From an uncultured Collinsella sp. (GTDB lineage: Bacteria; Actinomycetota; Coriobacteriia; Coriobacteriales; Coriobacteriaceae), in assembly GCA_902495265.1 (NCBI GenBank), contig CABUWR010000046.1:1-8460 (forward strand): a stretch of 8,460 nt of DNA, written 5' to 3'. The position numbers and the translations under genes were made by a program. Shown in pieces: positions 1 to 6,151 of the stretch. The notes beneath the pieces were generated by a model. That model was given only the letters and a program-made list of their open reading frames with translations, was not told where the DNA came from and made no database searches. Within the stretch, counting starts at the first letter, position 1; every line of letters begins with the position of its first letter.

Positions 1-1068
1 CGCTGCGCTGCTACGGCAACCCTCGCTTGTGTTTTGGGCCTGGGCCTCATGGCTCCGGCCTACGCCGATACCGCATCCGACCTTGCCGCTGCTCGAACTA
101 AACTCGAGCAGATTGGCACCCAAACCCAGCAAATTCATGAAGAACTCTCCGCACAGACGCAGGAGCTTGATCAGACTGCAGGCGAGATCACGCAAAAGCA
201 GCAAGAGATTGCCGAAGGTCAGGCAAAGCTTTCCAACTACGTTGCCGGTGAGTACAAGACCGGCGGTCTGAGTCTCCTTCAGGTTCTGACGGGCGTCGAT
301 GATCTGGGCGACATGCTCAACCGTCTCTTCTACTACGGTAAGGTGTCCGACAAGCAGGCCCAGACCATTCAGGAGGTCAAGGACCTTAAGCAGCAGCTCA
401 CCGATAAGCAGACCGAGCAGGAGAAGAACGTCGCCGCGACGCAGAAGAAGGTCGACGAGCTCAATGCCCAGCAGGCTGAGGCCCAGAGTGTCGTGAACTC
501 CCTGGATTCACAGCTGCAGGCCGAGCTTGCTGCCGAGGCTGAGGCCAACGCCGCGCTGCAGGCCGGTATCAACGCCAGCACTGCCGAAAAGGCCACGGTG
601 AGCAACGACACCGCCGGTACGACCGAGAACACTCCCGCCCCCGCGCCCACGCCGCAGCCTTCGACGCCCACTCCTGCTCCCACGCCGCAGCCCTCGACGC
701 CTGCTCCGGCTCCGACGCCTTCCGCACCGAGCCAGTCCGTTGACGGTGGTACCGTTGTTTCGCGCGCCTACAGCAAGCTCGGTTATGCTTATTCTTGGGG
801 CGGCATTGGACCGAACAGCTTTGACTGCTCCGGTTTTGTAAGCTACTGCCTCACCGGCCGATATTGCCGCCTTGGCACCACGGGCACCTTTATGGGCTGG
901 ACCCGCGTGTCCGATCCCCAGCCTGGTGACGTCGTGGTTAACTCTTACCACACCGGCATCTACATTGGTAACGGCCAGATGATCCATGCTTCCGACTACA
1001 AGACGGGCGTTATCATCAGCTCCGTTGCCGCTGGCATGAACAACAATTACATTTTCGTTCGCTACTAA
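1..1068 (+). CDS. Secreted coiled-coil NlpC/P60 cell-wall hydrolase (5' end outside window)
   Basis: Probable secreted peptidoglycan endopeptidase that cuts stem peptides. The open frame runs from base 1, so the start codon lies upstream. The visible N-terminus is the hydrophobic core of a signal peptide ending in A-Y-A before D-T-A (cleavage near base 66). A long Gln/Glu/Lys-rich coiled coil of the PcsB/CwlO kind follows (about 70-600), then a Pro/Thr/Ser linker with 11-residue repeats, then a C-terminal NlpC/P60 domain (about 736-1065). Catalytic Cys is in D-C-S-G-F (codon 826-828), His in Y-H-T-G (949-951), and the third polar residue is probably the His of M-I-H-A-S (985-987). In this family the coiled coil usually restrains or targets the enzyme, often through FtsEX; that partner is inferred, not seen. 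An in-frame TTG at 34 lies inside the signal peptide and is not the start. A terminator follows at once, so the gene ends its transcript. Confidence 0.9.
   Translation, partial: RCAATATLACVLGLGLMAPAYADTASDLAAARTKLEQIGTQTQQIHEELSAQTQELDQTAGEITQKQQEIAEGQAKLSNYVAGEYKTGGLSLLQVLTGVDDLGDMLNRLFYYGKVSDKQAQTIQEVKDLKQQLTDKQTEQEKNVAATQKKVDELNAQQAEAQSVVNSLDSQLQAELAAEAEANAALQAGINASTAEKATVSNDTAGTTENTPAPAPTPQPSTPTPAPTPQPSTPAPAPTPSAPSQSVDGGTVVSRAYSKLGYAYSWGGIGPNSFDCSGFVSYCLTGRYCRLGTTGTFMGWTRVSDPQPGDVVVNSYHTGIYIGNGQMIHASDYKTGVIISSVAAGMNNNYIFVRY
640..723 (+). repeat. In-frame 33-bp tandem repeat encoding the Pro/Thr linker
   Basis: About 2.5 copies of an 11-residue unit (P-A-P-T-P-Q-P-S-T-P-T/A) form the flexible linker between coiled coil and catalytic domain. 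Copies differ mostly at third codon positions. Such linkers commonly vary in copy number between strains. Confidence 0.85.
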
Positions 1069-1092
1069 GTGTTGTAACTCAGTAAACGAAGG

Positions 1093-1131
1093 TGGACCTC
1101 GCATCCTTTGGGAGCGAGGTCCATTGTTTTA
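1093..1131 (+). terminator. Rho-independent terminator of the NlpC/P60 gene
   Basis: Arms GGACCTCGC (1094-1102) and GCGAGGTCC (1114-1122) form a perfect 9-bp GC-rich stem, extended by a T-A pair, with an 11-nt loop. The run TTGTTTTAT follows. It lies 25 bp after the stop codon. Confidence 0.88.
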
Positions 1132-1161
1132 TCTCGACCGCCCGTTTTGCGTATAAGCAAC

Positions 1162-1185
1162 AATCTAGTTTTGAATACTAGATAT
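1162..1185 (+). promoter_or_regulatory. Operator-like inverted repeat upstream of degV
   Basis: ATCTAGT (1163-1169) and ACTAGAT (1177-1183) form a perfect 7-bp inverted repeat with a 7-nt spacer, about 50 bp before the expected transcription start of degV. The 24-bp block is 20/24 identical to 2835-2858, upstream of the DUF1836-type regulator. That makes it a likely binding site for the regulator; this is inferred from the shared motif only. Confidence 0.6.
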
Positions 1186-1210
1186 GCACAGCGTCTGTCC
1201 AAAAGATAGC

Positions 1211-1216
1211 TATAAT
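1211..1216 (+). promoter_or_regulatory. -10 box of degV (TATAAT)
   Basis: A consensus TATAAT lies 29 bp before the degV start codon. No good -35 hexamer is found 16-18 bp upstream (acagcg at 17 bp), so the promoter may need an activator; the inverted repeat at 1163-1183 is well placed for one. Confidence 0.65.
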
Positions 1217-1245
1217 TGTTGAGGAACAACTAGAAAGGACCCTCA

Positions 1246-2112
1246 ATGAGCTGGGCACTTATCTCCGATTCGAGCTGCAATCTTCGCGATTGGCAATCAA
1301 CCGCACCTCATACTACCTTTGCATTTGCACCCCTTAAAATCCGAGTGGGGGAGCGTGAATTTGTCGATGACCTTTCGCTCGATGTTCACGAGCTTAATGT
1401 TGCCATCCAATCGGAAGCCAGCGCATCATCGAGCGCCTGTCCAAGCGTAGGGGAGTGGGCCGAACTCTTCAGGCTTGCCGACAAGACGATCTGCATGCCC
1501 ATCTCCGAGGGCGTCTCGGGAAGCTACAATGCCGCGGCCACCGCACGTGACATGGTGCTTGCCGAAGAGCCCAACCGTCAGATTCATTTGGTTAACTCGC
1601 GAGCCGCAGGTGGCAAAATGGATTTAATCTTTTTGCTGTTCGATCGCTATCTAGCAAGCAACCCGGAAGCCTCCTTTGAGGACGCCTGCGATTACTTCGA
1701 TAGTCTCGAGCAGAACAGCAAGATTCTCTTTAGCCTGTGTAATTACGAGAACCTTGCAAAGGCTGGACGCATTCCTAAGGCAGCCGGCGTTATTGCCAAC
1801 AAGCTCAATATTCGCATTTTGGGCACGGCGAGCGAAGCGGGCAAAATTGAACTCGTTGGGCACACGCGTGGCGAAAAGAAGATGCTCACCAAGATTGTCG
1901 ACACCATGGAGGCCGAAGGCTTTACCGGCGGTGAGGTCGTTATCGACCATGTTGAGAATGAGGCGGGCGCCCAGGCACTTGCCAGCCGCATTGTGGAGCA
2001 TTGGCCCGGCTCTAAGACCATCATCATGCCCTGCAACGGGCTAGATTCTTACTATGCCGAAATGCACGGTCTCATTATCGGCTACGGCATGGGCGTGGCT
2101 TCGGGCCGATAA
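1246..2112 (+). CDS. degV: DegV family fatty-acid-binding protein (FakB-like)
   Basis: DegV/FakB proteins hold a fatty acid and, in the FakAB system, present it to kinase FakA for phosphorylation and entry into phospholipid synthesis. At 288 residues the protein is full length for the family. Visible family marks are D-S-S at 8-10 of the N-terminal strand, the P-S-V-G-E loop (66-70), I-S-E-G-V-S-G-S-Y-N (86-95), the Ser/Gly loop that binds the carboxylate, V-N-S (116-118, more often V-D-S), L-A-K-A-G-R-I (170-176), and a C-terminal G-L-I-I-G-Y-G-M-G. The start is set by AGAAAGGA, 7-8 bp upstream. No FakA-like kinase is in the window, so the lipid partner and the ligand are unknown. The gene stands alone, has its own -10 box, and converges on the DUF1836-type regulator, with which it shares a promoter motif. 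Confidence 0.9.
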   Translation: MSWALISDSSCNLRDWQSTAPHTTFAFAPLKIRVGEREFVDDLSLDVHELNVAIQSEASASSSACPSVGEWAELFRLADKTICMPISEGVSGSYNAAATARDMVLAEEPNRQIHLVNSRAAGGKMDLIFLLFDRYLASNPEASFEDACDYFDSLEQNSKILFSLCNYENLAKAGRIPKAAGVIANKLNIRILGTASEAGKIELVGHTRGEKKMLTKIVDTMEAEGFTGGEVVIDHVENEAGAQALASRIVEHWPGSKTIIMPCNGLDSYYAEMHGLIIGYGMGVASGR

Positions 2113-2131
2113 TGTCCAACTAGACAAACGT

Positions 2132-2172
2132 ACGGGCGGGATAAAGAGCCACTGGCTCTTTATCCCGCCCGT
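2132..2172. terminator. Perfect 19-bp hairpin between convergent degV and DUF1836 genes
   Basis: Bases 2132-2150 and 2154-2172 are exact reverse complements, with a 3-nt loop. The hairpin lies 19 bp after the degV stop and 12 bp beyond the stop of the opposing gene. T tracts are short on both sides (cttatacc on +, acgtttgtct on -), but position and stem strength suggest a bidirectional terminator. Confidence 0.82.
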
Positions 2173-2184
2173 CTTATACCTCGG

Positions 2185-2796
2185 TTAGCTATTAAACCCA
2201 TTAAACTTAAGGTAGCTCATCAGGTACGCCTTCGATACAAAAGACGAAACCGCACTGCGTACGAGTAGTGACTCGCGCGTAACCTGGTGTGCGGTATCGG
2301 GCACGGGAGTCTGCTCGACGGAAAACGCCGCACGAATCGATGCCTCAAGTTGATCGACTACATAATCGAAAGCCGTCGGAGCGTCGTAGCTCAAGCGCTG
2401 AATATTAAAAAGTGCCTGAACCGCAGCGATGGGCAGCACCTGCTTAAAGATGCAAATGGCGATGAGACGCGCAATCTGCTCACGGCCATACTGCTTTTTA
2501 ACCGGAGCAGGAACGAGACCAACTTTCACGTAATTATTGATCATCGAAGGCGTGATAACGGGCTGTTCTACGCAAATCGAAAGCGGCTCCATCCACAGCG
2601 CAACATATTCAATAACCTGATCGCGATAGAGCGTTACGTTGGGCAGCTGGTCATAGCGTGGCAGGCTCAACGCGTTGAGTTTACCAACCATATCGGACTG
2701 AATAAATGCATCCGGCAGCACCGTCGGCTGAATATCCTCCGGCTTAATACTGACCGATGTATCGGACATCGGAATAACATGTTTGACGTGGTTCAT
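2185..2796 (-). CDS. DUF1836-type helix-turn-helix regulator
   Basis: Predicted cytoplasmic DNA-binding protein of 203 residues. The region at about 80-135, with I-T-P-S-M-I-N-N-Y-V-K then G-L-V-P-x-P-x-K-K-x-Y-G-R-E-Q-I-A-R-L, matches the MerR-like winged helix of DUF1836 proteins: recognition helix, a wing ending in Lys-Lys-Tyr, then a helix with I-A-I-C-I-F-K-Q-V-L. The N-terminal 50 residues and the last 70 carry no recognised domain; the tail may serve dimerisation. The frame stays open up to 2925, but the ATG at 2796 has GGAGG 6 bp upstream and lies just downstream of a -10 box, so the longer form is unlikely. Convergence with degV and the 24-bp motif shared by both promoters suggest it controls itself and degV. 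Its ligand is unknown; given DegV, a fatty-acid signal is possible but speculative. Confidence 0.8.
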   Translation of the reverse strand: MNHVKHVIPMSDTSVSIKPEDIQPTVLPDAFIQSDMVGKLNALSLPRYDQLPNVTLYRDQVIEYVALWMEPLSICVEQPVITPSMINNYVKVGLVPAPVKKQYGREQIARLIAICIFKQVLPIAAVQALFNIQRLSYDAPTAFDYVVDQLEASIRAAFSVEQTPVPDTAHQVTRESLLVRSAVSSFVSKAYLMSYLKFNGFNS

Positions 2797-2820
2797 CAGA
2801 GGCCTCCGTTCGTTTTCTAT

Positions 2821-2849
2821 ATTGTATTCTAGGTAATCTAGTTTTGCAT
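2821..2849 (-). promoter_or_regulatory. Promoter of the DUF1836-type regulator gene
   Basis: On the minus strand TACAAT (2826-2821) is a good -10 box and ATGCAA (2849-2844), 17 bp upstream, a weak -35. The expected start of transcription is near 2814, giving a leader of about 18 nt with GGAGG. The shared motif covers most of the spacer and the -35, fitting autorepression. Confidence 0.55.
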
Positions 2850-2858
2850 ACCATATAG
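2835..2858. promoter_or_regulatory. Second copy of the degV-promoter motif
   Basis: On the plus strand it begins AATCTAGTTTTG, identical to 1162-1173, then continues with A-T-A-C and A-T-A blocks (20/24 matches overall). The first half-site ATCTAGT is intact; the second is degenerate (ACCATAT against ACTAGAT). It overlaps the -35 and spacer of the regulator's own promoter. Confidence 0.6.
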
Positions 2859-2868
2859 CCGCTAAGTA

Positions 2869-2910
2869 AAAGTGGTTAGACAGCACATTGACGCACCGTC
2901 CAACCACTTT
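2869..2910 (-). terminator. Probable terminator of trxB
   Basis: Bases 2869-2881 and 2898-2910 pair over 13 bp with one A-C mismatch around a 16-nt loop. Read in the direction of trxB, the stem is followed by TTTACTTA, a modest T tract. It lies about 40 bp beyond the trxB stop and upstream of the promoter for the DUF1836-type gene. The loop is long for a classical terminator. Confidence 0.6.
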
Positions 2911-2950
2911 GTTTAAAGATAGCAACCTTACATAAGATATATTATCGTAC

Positions 2951-3889
2951 TTATCCGCGTAGGAAAGCGTATGCGCTGGTTGCTGCTATGGCTCCGTCCG
3001 AAACGGCGGTCACAACCTGGCGTAAACGCTTGGAACGGATATCGCCGGCTGCGAATAAGCCGGGCGAACGGGTGGCCATCGAATCGTCGGTAACAATGCC
3101 GCCGTCCGGAGCCAGATCGACTAGGTGCTCAACGAGCCCGGTATGTGGCTGCGTCCCCGTAAAGACAAAGATGCCAAAAGAGCCAGGATCAAAGGACTCA
3201 GTGTGCATTTCACCAGTCGCATTGTCCTTGAACGTGATTGTCGTGGGCATCGCTTCACCAGAAAGCTCAACAATACTAGTTTGGTACCTAACTGAAATAT
3301 TGTCGTTAGCAAGCACCTTATTCACAACACCCTCGGGTGCACGGAATTGATCGCGACGCAGCACGATGGTCACGCTGCTGGCGATTTCTGACAAGAACAG
3401 GGCTTCCTCGCAGGCAGCATTGCCGCCGCCGATGACAAAGACCTGCTTACCACGAAAGAACATGCCGTCACACGTCGCGCAGTACGAAACGCCACGACCG
3501 CGATACGTGTCCTCGCCAACAAAACCCGCAGGACGCGGCGTGGCGCCCATGCACGCAATAACGCTCTTGGCTGCTGTATCGCCCATATCATGATGGATGG
3601 TAAATTGTGCCGCATCGGCATCGTAATCGACGCCTGTCACCATACTCCATTCAACCTGAGCCCCCAGACCTTCAGCATGCTGTTGGAATCGCTCACCAAG
3701 TTCAACACCGCTCAACAGCGGAATGCCAGGATAATTCTCAATCTCGTTGGACGTGGCGATCTGTCCGCCAGACATGCCCTGCTCAAGGACAGTCGTCGTC
3801 AGGTTGGCGCGCGCCGCATAAATGGCGGCAGCATAGCCCGCAGGGCCGCCGCCGATAATCGCAACATCGATTGTCTGATCGGTAGTCAT
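2951..3889 (-). CDS. trxB: Thioredoxin reductase
   Basis: Cytoplasmic FAD flavoenzyme that uses NADPH to reduce thioredoxin. The 312 residues fit bacterial TrxB. In order: FAD-binding G-G-G-P-A-G (13-18) and the A-I-Y-A-A-R-A-N helix; S-G-G-Q-I-A and N-E-I-E-N-Y-P-G (40-55); redox centre C-A-T-C-D (137-141); NADPH fold G-G-G-N-A-A (154-159); L-R-R-D-Q-F-R (177-183); and C-terminal F-A-A-G-D-I-R with R-Q-V-V-T-A-V-S-D-G-A. The usual H-R-R-x-x-x-R has Leu for His, but the arginines that contact the NADPH phosphate remain, so NADPH use is expected. Start choice: ATG at 3889 has AGAGGA 6 bp upstream and gives the normal N-terminus; an in-frame ATG at 3964 would add 25 unrelated residues. No thioredoxin gene lies in the window. 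It diverges from the glycosyltransferase gene. Confidence 0.97.
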   Translation of the reverse strand: MTTDQTIDVAIIGGGPAGYAAAIYAARANLTTTVLEQGMSGGQIATSNEIENYPGIPLLSGVELGERFQQHAEGLGAQVEWSMVTGVDYDADAAQFTIHHDMGDTAAKSVIACMGATPRPAGFVGEDTYRGRGVSYCATCDGMFFRGKQVFVIGGGNAACEEALFLSEIASSVTIVLRRDQFRAPEGVVNKVLANDNISVRYQTSIVELSGEAMPTTITFKDNATGEMHTESFDPGSFGIFVFTGTQPHTGLVEHLVDLAPDGGIVTDDSMATRSPGLFAAGDIRSKRLRQVVTAVSDGAIAATSAYAFLRG

Positions 3890-3938
3890 GAAGAGTCCTC
3901 TCGTCGAAACGTTGTCGTTCTTTGCGCTCATACCCAAA

Positions 3939-3948
3939 TTTACGTAAA
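3939..3948. promoter_or_regulatory. 10-bp palindrome in the trxB / glycosyltransferase divergent spacer
   Basis: TTTACGTAAA is a perfect palindrome between two divergent start codons and about 16 bp upstream of the + strand -10 box. It may be an operator for either gene; no known regulator is assigned. Confidence 0.35.
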
Positions 3949-3964
3949 CGTGACACTCATGCAC

Positions 3965-3970
3965 TACAAT
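3965..3970 (+). promoter_or_regulatory. -10 box of the glycosyltransferase gene (TACAAT)
   Basis: TACAAT lies 37 bp before the chosen start at 4008. The -35 is weak (acgtaa at 17 bp spacing, or TTTACG at 20 bp). Transcription from it would begin near 3977, after the in-frame ATG at 3969, so that ATG would not be in the message. Confidence 0.5.
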
Positions 3971-4007
3971 GATAAATCCGTGTTACAACGTCGAAGGGGA
4001 GTTATCG

Positions 4008-5309
4008 ATGGATCAGACGCAGACGAGCGACGACGCTCCCCTGCTCACGCACAGCACTCCCCAATCGGAGCAAACCACGCTCTTGGCACAGCAAAAACCT
4101 CTCGTGACCATCGTGCACGCCTCGGTCGGCTCGGGTCACAAGGCCGCCGCAAAGGCGATTGCGCAGGCATTCGACCTCATCCGCGGCACCAATGGCATCC
4201 CCGAGGATATTGAGATTGAAGTGCTCGATATCCTTGATTTTGGACGTATTAAATTCGACGGCAATAAGACCGCGGCTTCTTTTACGGGAGCCACGCGCCC
4301 CATTTACGACCTGACCTGGCGATATACGCTTACGGGGCATCTTCTCTGGGGTGGCGGCACGGCATGGTCGCGAATTATGTTCCCCGCCTTCAACGAATAT
4401 ATTCGTAGCCGCAGGCCCATAGCCGTGGTTGCAACGCACATCACGGCAGCCAATGTTGCCGTGGGCGCTCGCGTAATTACGGGTATCGATTATCCGGTCA
4501 TCTGCGTACCGACCGACTACGAAGTCGAGGGCTGGTGGCCCCACAAGGACACCGATCTATTCTGTGTTGCCAACGAATTTATGGCCGAAACCCTGCGTCC
4601 GCGCAAGGTGCCCGAGGCAAAGATTCGCATTACCGGCATTCCTATCCGCGCCGGATTCGACACGGAATACGATCGCGAGGAAGAGCTAGCCAAGTTCAAC
4701 CTCCCCATCGACAAGACCGTCGTACTGGTAATGGCCGGTGCCAGCTTGCCTCAGCCCTACGTCCGCTTTCGCGCGGCGATGGACCACACACTCCCCTTCC
4801 TGCGTAGCTTCGAAGACATGCACTTTGTCTTTTTGCCTGGCAAAGACGTGGAGTATGCCACCCGGCTGAAGACGCTCTTCGATGCCATGAAACTCGAGAA
4901 CGTCACGGTGCTGGACTATGTCGACGACATGGCGGCCCTCATGCACGGCTGCGACCTGGCAATCCTCAAATCGGGCGGACTCACTGTCACCGAGTGCCTA
5001 TGCGCACATCTGCCGATGATCCTGCTGGGCAAGTCCTATGGCCAAGAAAAGGCCAACACCACCATGCTCACCGGCATGGGCGCCAGCATGCACGTCACCA
5101 CGGCACGAGAGCTCATCGTAACCCTGCGCCACCTACACGACCATCCCGAATCACTCAAGGCACTGCTCATCAACGGCGAAGTACTACGCCGCCCCCACGC
5201 AGCCGAAGACATCGCCGTCGCCACCATGGAACTCGTAGGCAAACCCCAAAAGCGCAAACGAGCCTTCTGCCGCTTCTACTGGGGCGGCAAGCCAGCGCAT
5301 ATCCGCTAG
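4008..5309 (+). CDS. MurG/MGDG-synthase-like glycosyltransferase (GT28 fold)
   Basis: Predicted membrane-associated glycosyltransferase of 433 residues, related to monogalactosyldiacylglycerol synthase, UgtP-type diacylglycerol glucosyltransferases and MurG. The N-terminal acceptor half has V-T-I-V-H-A-S-V-G-S-G-H-K-A-A-A (33-48), the MGDG-synthase glycine loop, then G-A-T-R-P-I-Y-D-L-T-W (94-104) and C-V-P-T-D-Y (166-171). The C-terminal donor half has V-L-V-M-A-G-A-S (239-246) and C-D-L-A-I-L-K-S-G-G-L-T-V-T-E-C-L (315-331), the GT28 nucleotide-sugar loop. The last 15 residues are basic and aromatic (K-R-K-R-A-F-C-R-F-Y-W), which suits binding to acidic lipids. Probable job: moving a sugar from UDP-sugar to diacylglycerol; sugar and lipid cannot be told from sequence. 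The start has GGGGAG 6 bp upstream and lies downstream of a -10 box; an in-frame ATG at 3969 lacks a ribosome site. A MurG role is less likely given the MGDG-type N-terminus. Confidence 0.88.
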   Translation: MDQTQTSDDAPLLTHSTPQSEQTTLLAQQKPLVTIVHASVGSGHKAAAKAIAQAFDLIRGTNGIPEDIEIEVLDILDFGRIKFDGNKTAASFTGATRPIYDLTWRYTLTGHLLWGGGTAWSRIMFPAFNEYIRSRRPIAVVATHITAANVAVGARVITGIDYPVICVPTDYEVEGWWPHKDTDLFCVANEFMAETLRPRKVPEAKIRITGIPIRAGFDTEYDREEELAKFNLPIDKTVVLVMAGASLPQPYVRFRAAMDHTLPFLRSFEDMHFVFLPGKDVEYATRLKTLFDAMKLENVTVLDYVDDMAALMHGCDLAILKSGGLTVTECLCAHLPMILLGKSYGQEKANTTMLTGMGASMHVTTARELIVTLRHLHDHPESLKALLINGEVLRRPHAAEDIAVATMELVGKPQKRKRAFCRFYWGGKPAHIR

Positions 5310-5322
5310 CATTGGATTGCCC

Positions 5323-5426
5323 GCTTACCTGCGGGAGGCCCCTATATATCATCCCATGCTCAAACATTCTCGCTTCGCTGCGAAACTGCGCGTGGGACGA
5401 TATATAGGGGCCTCCCGCAGGTAAGC
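5323..5426. repeat. Hairpin repeat element, copy A
   Basis: Bases 5323-5349 and 5400-5426 are exact 27-bp reverse complements. Inside, pairing continues (C-G, one A-C mismatch, then TCCCA with TGGGA), giving a stem of about 34 positions. The 50-bp core (5350-5399) recurs in inverted orientation in copy B, while the arms differ. No T tract follows, so it is not a standard terminator although it starts 14 bp after a stop codon. Confidence 0.85.
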
Positions 5427-5502
5427 TGCGTTAACGTACTAGCAGCTATACCAGATTCCCCACCACTAGAACCTGCAAAGGGGACCCAGAAAATATAAAT
5501 AC

Positions 5503-5551
5503 AGTAAGTCGATGCGACAAAGGAGGCGTCCCTTTATCGCATCGACTTACT
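5503..5551 (-). terminator. Hairpin between repeat copies, possible terminator of the dut transcript
   Basis: Bases 5503-5517 and 5537-5551 are exact 15-bp reverse complements; after one mismatch AAAGG and CCTTT add 5 bp. Read leftward, the direction of dut, it is followed by GTATTTATATTTTCT, a plausible T-rich tail. Read rightward the tail is A-rich. It is unrelated in sequence to copies A and B. Confidence 0.55.
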
Positions 5552-5584
5552 AGAAAAGTAAATATTGTTTCAAGCTGGTAGCCG

Positions 5585-5687
5585 CCCGCCCGGGGCTTAC
5601 CTATATCGTTCCACGCGCAGTTTCGCAGCGAGCGAAGCGACGCGAGAATGTTTGAGCATGGAATGATATAGGTAAGCCCCGGGCGGG
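5585..5687. repeat. Hairpin repeat element, copy B (inverted relative to A)
   Basis: Bases 5585-5606 and 5666-5687 are exact 22-bp reverse complements; inside, CGTTCCA pairs with TGGAATG including one G-T wobble. Its core (5607-5665, 59 bp) reverse-complemented matches the copy A core except for a 9-bp GC-rich length difference and two compensating bases. Its outer arms (CCCGCCCGGGG...) differ from those of A. It ends 16 bp from the dut stop codon. Confidence 0.85.
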
Positions 5688-5703
5688 AGGGATACAAGCG
5701 TCC

Positions 5704-6147
5704 CTAGGCGACGCCGCTGGAGCCGAAGCCTCCGTTGCCTCGATCGGTTTTGTCTAGTTCTTCTACTTCTATGAGGTTGACCGTGGGGACTTCTTGGATG
5801 ACGAGTTGGGCTATGCGGTCGCCTTTGTTGATTTGGATGTTGTTCGCGGGGTCTAGATTGATGAGGATGACTTTGAGCTCTCCTCGGTAGTGGGCGTCGA
5901 TGAGGCCAGGAGTGTTGACTATGGACAGGCCTTGCTTAATGGCCAGGCCGCTGCGGGGCTGGACGAAGCCGGCATAGCCGTCGGGCAGGGCGATAGCTAG
6001 GCCCGTGGATACCAGACGACGCTCAAAGGGCTTCAGAATGCAATCCTCGTTGGCTCGGAGGTCAAGACCGGCATCCGTGGGATGTGCGTATTTGGGAAGT
6101 TCGACGGTTGGGTCGAGACGTTTAATGTTAACGGTAATGTTGGACAT
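5704..6147 (-). CDS. dut: dUTP diphosphatase (dUTPase)
   Basis: Hydrolyses dUTP to dUMP and pyrophosphate, keeping uracil out of DNA and supplying the dTMP precursor; cytoplasmic homotrimer. All five family motifs are present in 147 residues: D-A-G-L-D-L-R-A (25-32), P-R-S-G-L-A (64-69), [10 protein letters not shown] (81-90, catalytic Asp84), G-D-R-I-A-Q-L-V (109-116), and [10 protein letters not shown] (136-145), the C-terminal arm that closes over the base. The start is 4 bp after the nrdR stop, and its ribosome site AAGGTGA contains that stop codon, so the two are probably translationally coupled. Pairing with the ribonucleotide reductase repressor makes functional sense, since both affect dNTP pools. 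Confidence 0.97.
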   Translation of the reverse strand: MSNITVNIKRLDPTVELPKYAHPTDAGLDLRANEDCILKPFERRLVSTGLAIALPDGYAGFVQPRSGLAIKQGLSIVNTPGLIDAHYRGELKVILINLDPANNIQINKGDRIAQLVIQEVPTVNLIEVEELDKTDRGNGGFGSSGVA

Positions 6148-6151
6148 GAAA

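Larger units (their letters stand above)
5310..5703. other. Gene-free convergent spacer with three large hairpins
   Basis: This stretch between the glycosyltransferase and dut 3' ends holds no credible gene. Short open frames crossing it translate hairpin arms and have no ribosome sites. Its content is hairpin element A (5323-5426), a separate hairpin (5503-5551) and inverted element B (5585-5687). Bases 5427-5502 and 5552-5584 are AT-richer linkers with no recognised feature. Confidence 0.8.

Noticed and set aside
508..1104. Long minus-strand open frame opposite the NlpC/P60 gene
   Set aside because: The Arg/Gly-rich product is the typical shadow of a Pro/Ala-rich coding strand; it also crosses the terminator.
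2287..2832. Open frame of 181 codons on + opposite the DUF1836-type gene
   Set aside because: It is fully antisense to a gene with a recognised domain and good ribosome site; its product is Arg/Asn-rich with no family resemblance.
2797..2925. N-terminal extension of the DUF1836-type protein
   Set aside because: It would span the promoter, the shared motif and the trxB terminator hairpin; the ATG at 2796 has a clear GGAGG.
3272..3288. AATACTAGTTTGGTACC as a third copy of the degV-promoter motif
   Set aside because: It only loosely resembles the motif, lies inside trxB coding sequence, and is explained by the protein it encodes.
3890..3964. 25-residue N-terminal extension of TrxB
   Set aside because: The family N-terminus begins right after Met at 3889, which has a good ribosome site; the extension lies in the divergent promoter region.
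5170..5697. Minus-strand short open frames sharing a peptide (I-I-P-C-S-N-I-L-A-S-L-R)
   Set aside because: The shared peptide is just the repeat core of copies A and B translated; neither frame has a ribosome site.
5310..5703. CRISPR array
   Set aside because: There are only two copies, in opposite orientation, each itself a long palindrome, with no regular spacers and no cas genes.
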